A stretch of 8,117 bases of DNA from Lentisphaeria bacterium (GTDB lineage Bacteria; Verrucomicrobiota; Lentisphaeria; Victivallales; Victivallaceae). The stretch is taken from contig JABLYX010000106.1 in the NCBI GenBank assembly GCA_018265615.1, forward strand, positions 1 to 8,117. Reading direction: 5' to 3'. Shown piece by piece: positions 7,210-8,117 of this stretch; the first letter of the stretch is position 1; each line of letters opens with the position of its first letter. The translations under genes were made by a program, and so were the position numbers. Below the pieces are notes generated by a model. The model saw only the letters and a list, made by a program, of their open reading frames with translations. It did not search any database and was not told where the DNA came from.

Positions 7210-7218
7210 CTCCTTTCT
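7210..7218 (-). promoter_or_regulatory. Strong ribosome binding site of the 1076-aa glycosidase
   Basis: On the minus strand this reads AGAAAGGAG, with 8 bases before the ATG at 7201. It lies wholly in the 23-bp gap after the upstream prepilin-like gene, so the hydrolase has its own ribosome entry point although it is probably co-transcribed with that gene. Confidence 0.75.
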
Positions 7219-7224
7219 GACGGT

Positions 7225-8004
7225 TCAGCGGCCGTCATTGTTGCTCCAGAAATAGCCTTCGATTTCGACGTTGCGGTCGGCCGGGATTTCGGAACGCCGG
7301 CGCGGCTCGACGTGCCCGTCGGCGAAGGCGAAGAAAGCTCCGTTGCCGCCCAGGTGTCTCCATTCGCCGCCTTTCAGGGTATTGACCATGCCGTAATTCG
7401 TGTTGGCATGGGTACAGGCGGCTCCGGGGGCGACATAGCTCTGGGCGCCGTAGTCGACATCGGTGAAAGCGGCGCGTTTTGAGGGTGTCCTGATCTGTCC
7501 GAGCCTGACGAGGTATTCATTGCCGACGTCCCCGGTGCTGGCGAACCCCATAGAGGCGTAGTTGATCCCGTACCCCCGGTGATAGGCGATTGCGCGGCTG
7601 GTATTGAGGGAGAGGTCCAGGGAGGGGCAGAGGAAGATGCCGATCGGCCGATGGATCTCACCCGTCTGTTCCAGATAGGTTACGGCATTGCCGACGGGTG
7701 CTCCGTTTGCGATGAAATTGACGCAGTCGAGCCATTTGCCCTGTCCGACCACGCGGTCGGAGTTCTGAGTGGCGGTCGGGACCACGTCGTTGTTGATGTC
7801 GATGTACATATGCAGGTACATGCTGATCTGCTTCTGGTTGTTGCTGCACCGGATGTCTTTGGCGCGGCTCCGTGCCTGATTCAGCGCCGGCAGCAGCATC
7901 GCGGCGAGGATCGCGATGATCGCAATCACGACGAGAAGTTCGATCAATGTGAAGGCCCGGCGCATAACAACCGGTATGTGATGCTCGCGGTTACGGTTCG
8001 ACAT
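7225..8004 (-). CDS. Prepilin-type N-terminal cleavage/methylation domain protein with H-Xn-DG motif
   Basis: This 259-aa prepilin-like protein belongs to the same type as the gene at the left end. Its leader is 17 residues long and ends RRA. The FTLIE motif occupies residues 18-22 (Glu at +5), followed by the hydrophobic helix LLVVIAIIAILAAMLLPAL at 23-41. The residue before the cleavage point is Ala17, not Gly. Cys53 (RCSNNQ) and Cys126 (IFLCPSLD) give the family's C/F-x-CP pattern. The C-terminal motif is His217-X11-Asp229-Gly230-His231, two residues longer than the standard H-X9-DG spacing. The start at 8004 has a strong AAAAAGGAG site 7 bases upstream. The internal Met14 has no such site and would leave a three-residue leader. 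It opens the minus-strand unit with the 1076-aa glycosidase 23 bp downstream. Its function is unknown; export or inner-membrane anchoring is expected, and a link with polysaccharide degradation is inferred from position only. Confidence 0.9.
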   Translation of the reverse strand: MSNRNREHHIPVVMRRAFTLIELLVVIAIIAILAAMLLPALNQARSRAKDIRCSNNQKQISMYLHMYIDINNDVVPTATQNSDRVVGQGKWLDCVNFIANGAPVGNAVTYLEQTGEIHRPIGIFLCPSLDLSLNTSRAIAYHRGYGINYASMGFASTGDVGNEYLVRLGQIRTPSKRAAFTDVDYGAQSYVAPGAACTHANTNYGMVNTLKGGEWRHLGGNGAFFAFADGHVEPRRRSEIPADRNVEIEGYFWSNNDGR

Positions 8005-8011
8005 AATGCAA

Positions 8012-8020
8012 CTCCTTTTT
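8012..8020 (-). promoter_or_regulatory. Strong ribosome binding site that sets the start at 8004
   Basis: On the minus strand this reads AAAAAGGAG, 7 bases before the ATG at 8004. It favours the 17-residue prepilin leader over the internal ATG at 7965, which has no purine-rich site upstream. Confidence 0.75.
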
Positions 8021-8083
8021 GTTGAAGATGGTTTTCGGCCTCTGGCGGCTGAATTGTTTTTTCTGCCTTTTCTGCGCTTTATC

Positions 8084-8097
8084 TGTCGATATTGTCG
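8084..8097 (-). promoter_or_regulatory. Candidate operator: CGACAA-type doublet upstream of the second prepilin-like gene
   Basis: On the minus strand this reads CGACAATATCGACA, two CGACA units starting 9 bases apart, about 80 bp before the start at 8004. The tandem CGCGACAA repeat before the other prepilin-like gene has the same unit, in the same orientation to its gene, with an 8-base period. The stretch 8021-8117 shows no clear -35/-10 promoter. The match is short and the spacing differs, so chance is a real possibility. Confidence 0.15.
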
Positions 8098-8117
8098 TGG
8101 GATTCGCGGGGGAAATA

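Overview
The window suggests a member of the Lentisphaerota (Victivallis-like), or a close relative in the Planctomycetes-Verrucomicrobia-Chlamydiae group. Three things point there: GC-rich coding DNA with Shine-Dalgarno sites, two stand-alone prepilin-like proteins with an FTLIELLVVIAII N-terminus and a C-terminal H-Xn-DG motif, and neighbouring exported glycoside hydrolases. This is inference from gene style; no phylogenetic marker is present.

Layout. The window is almost fully coding and holds five genes in two convergent units. The left unit (+ strand) has a prepilin-like protein (73-849), a 311-aa exported beta-domain protein (882-1817) and a 720-aa exported glycoside hydrolase of the clan GH-A type (1827-3989). 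The right unit (- strand, read leftward) has a second prepilin-like protein (8004-7225) and a 1076-aa exported multidomain GH-A-type glycosidase (7201-3971). The last genes of the two units overlap tail-to-tail by 19 bp, so no terminator fits between them. The only non-coding stretches are the two ends (1-72 and 8005-8117) and gaps of 9 to 32 bp. No RNA gene, CRISPR array, insertion sequence, transporter, regulator gene or secretion machinery is visible.

How the genes may work together. All five products carry export signals: two prepilin-type and three signal-peptidase-I-type. The locus therefore looks like a small extracytoplasmic polysaccharide-degradation locus in which each glycosidase unit opens with a prepilin-like protein. 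The 311-aa protein is a barrel-less paralogue of the N-terminal half of the 720-aa hydrolase next to it, so it may be a stand-alone binding or accessory subunit. The polysaccharide cannot be read from the sequence, and neither hydrolase could be placed in a numbered CAZy family by eye.

The most unusual points are the mirror-image prepilin-plus-glycosidase arrangement, the duplicated non-catalytic module, the non-glycine residue before both prepilin cleavage sites, and the two possibly unclassified GH-A hydrolases.
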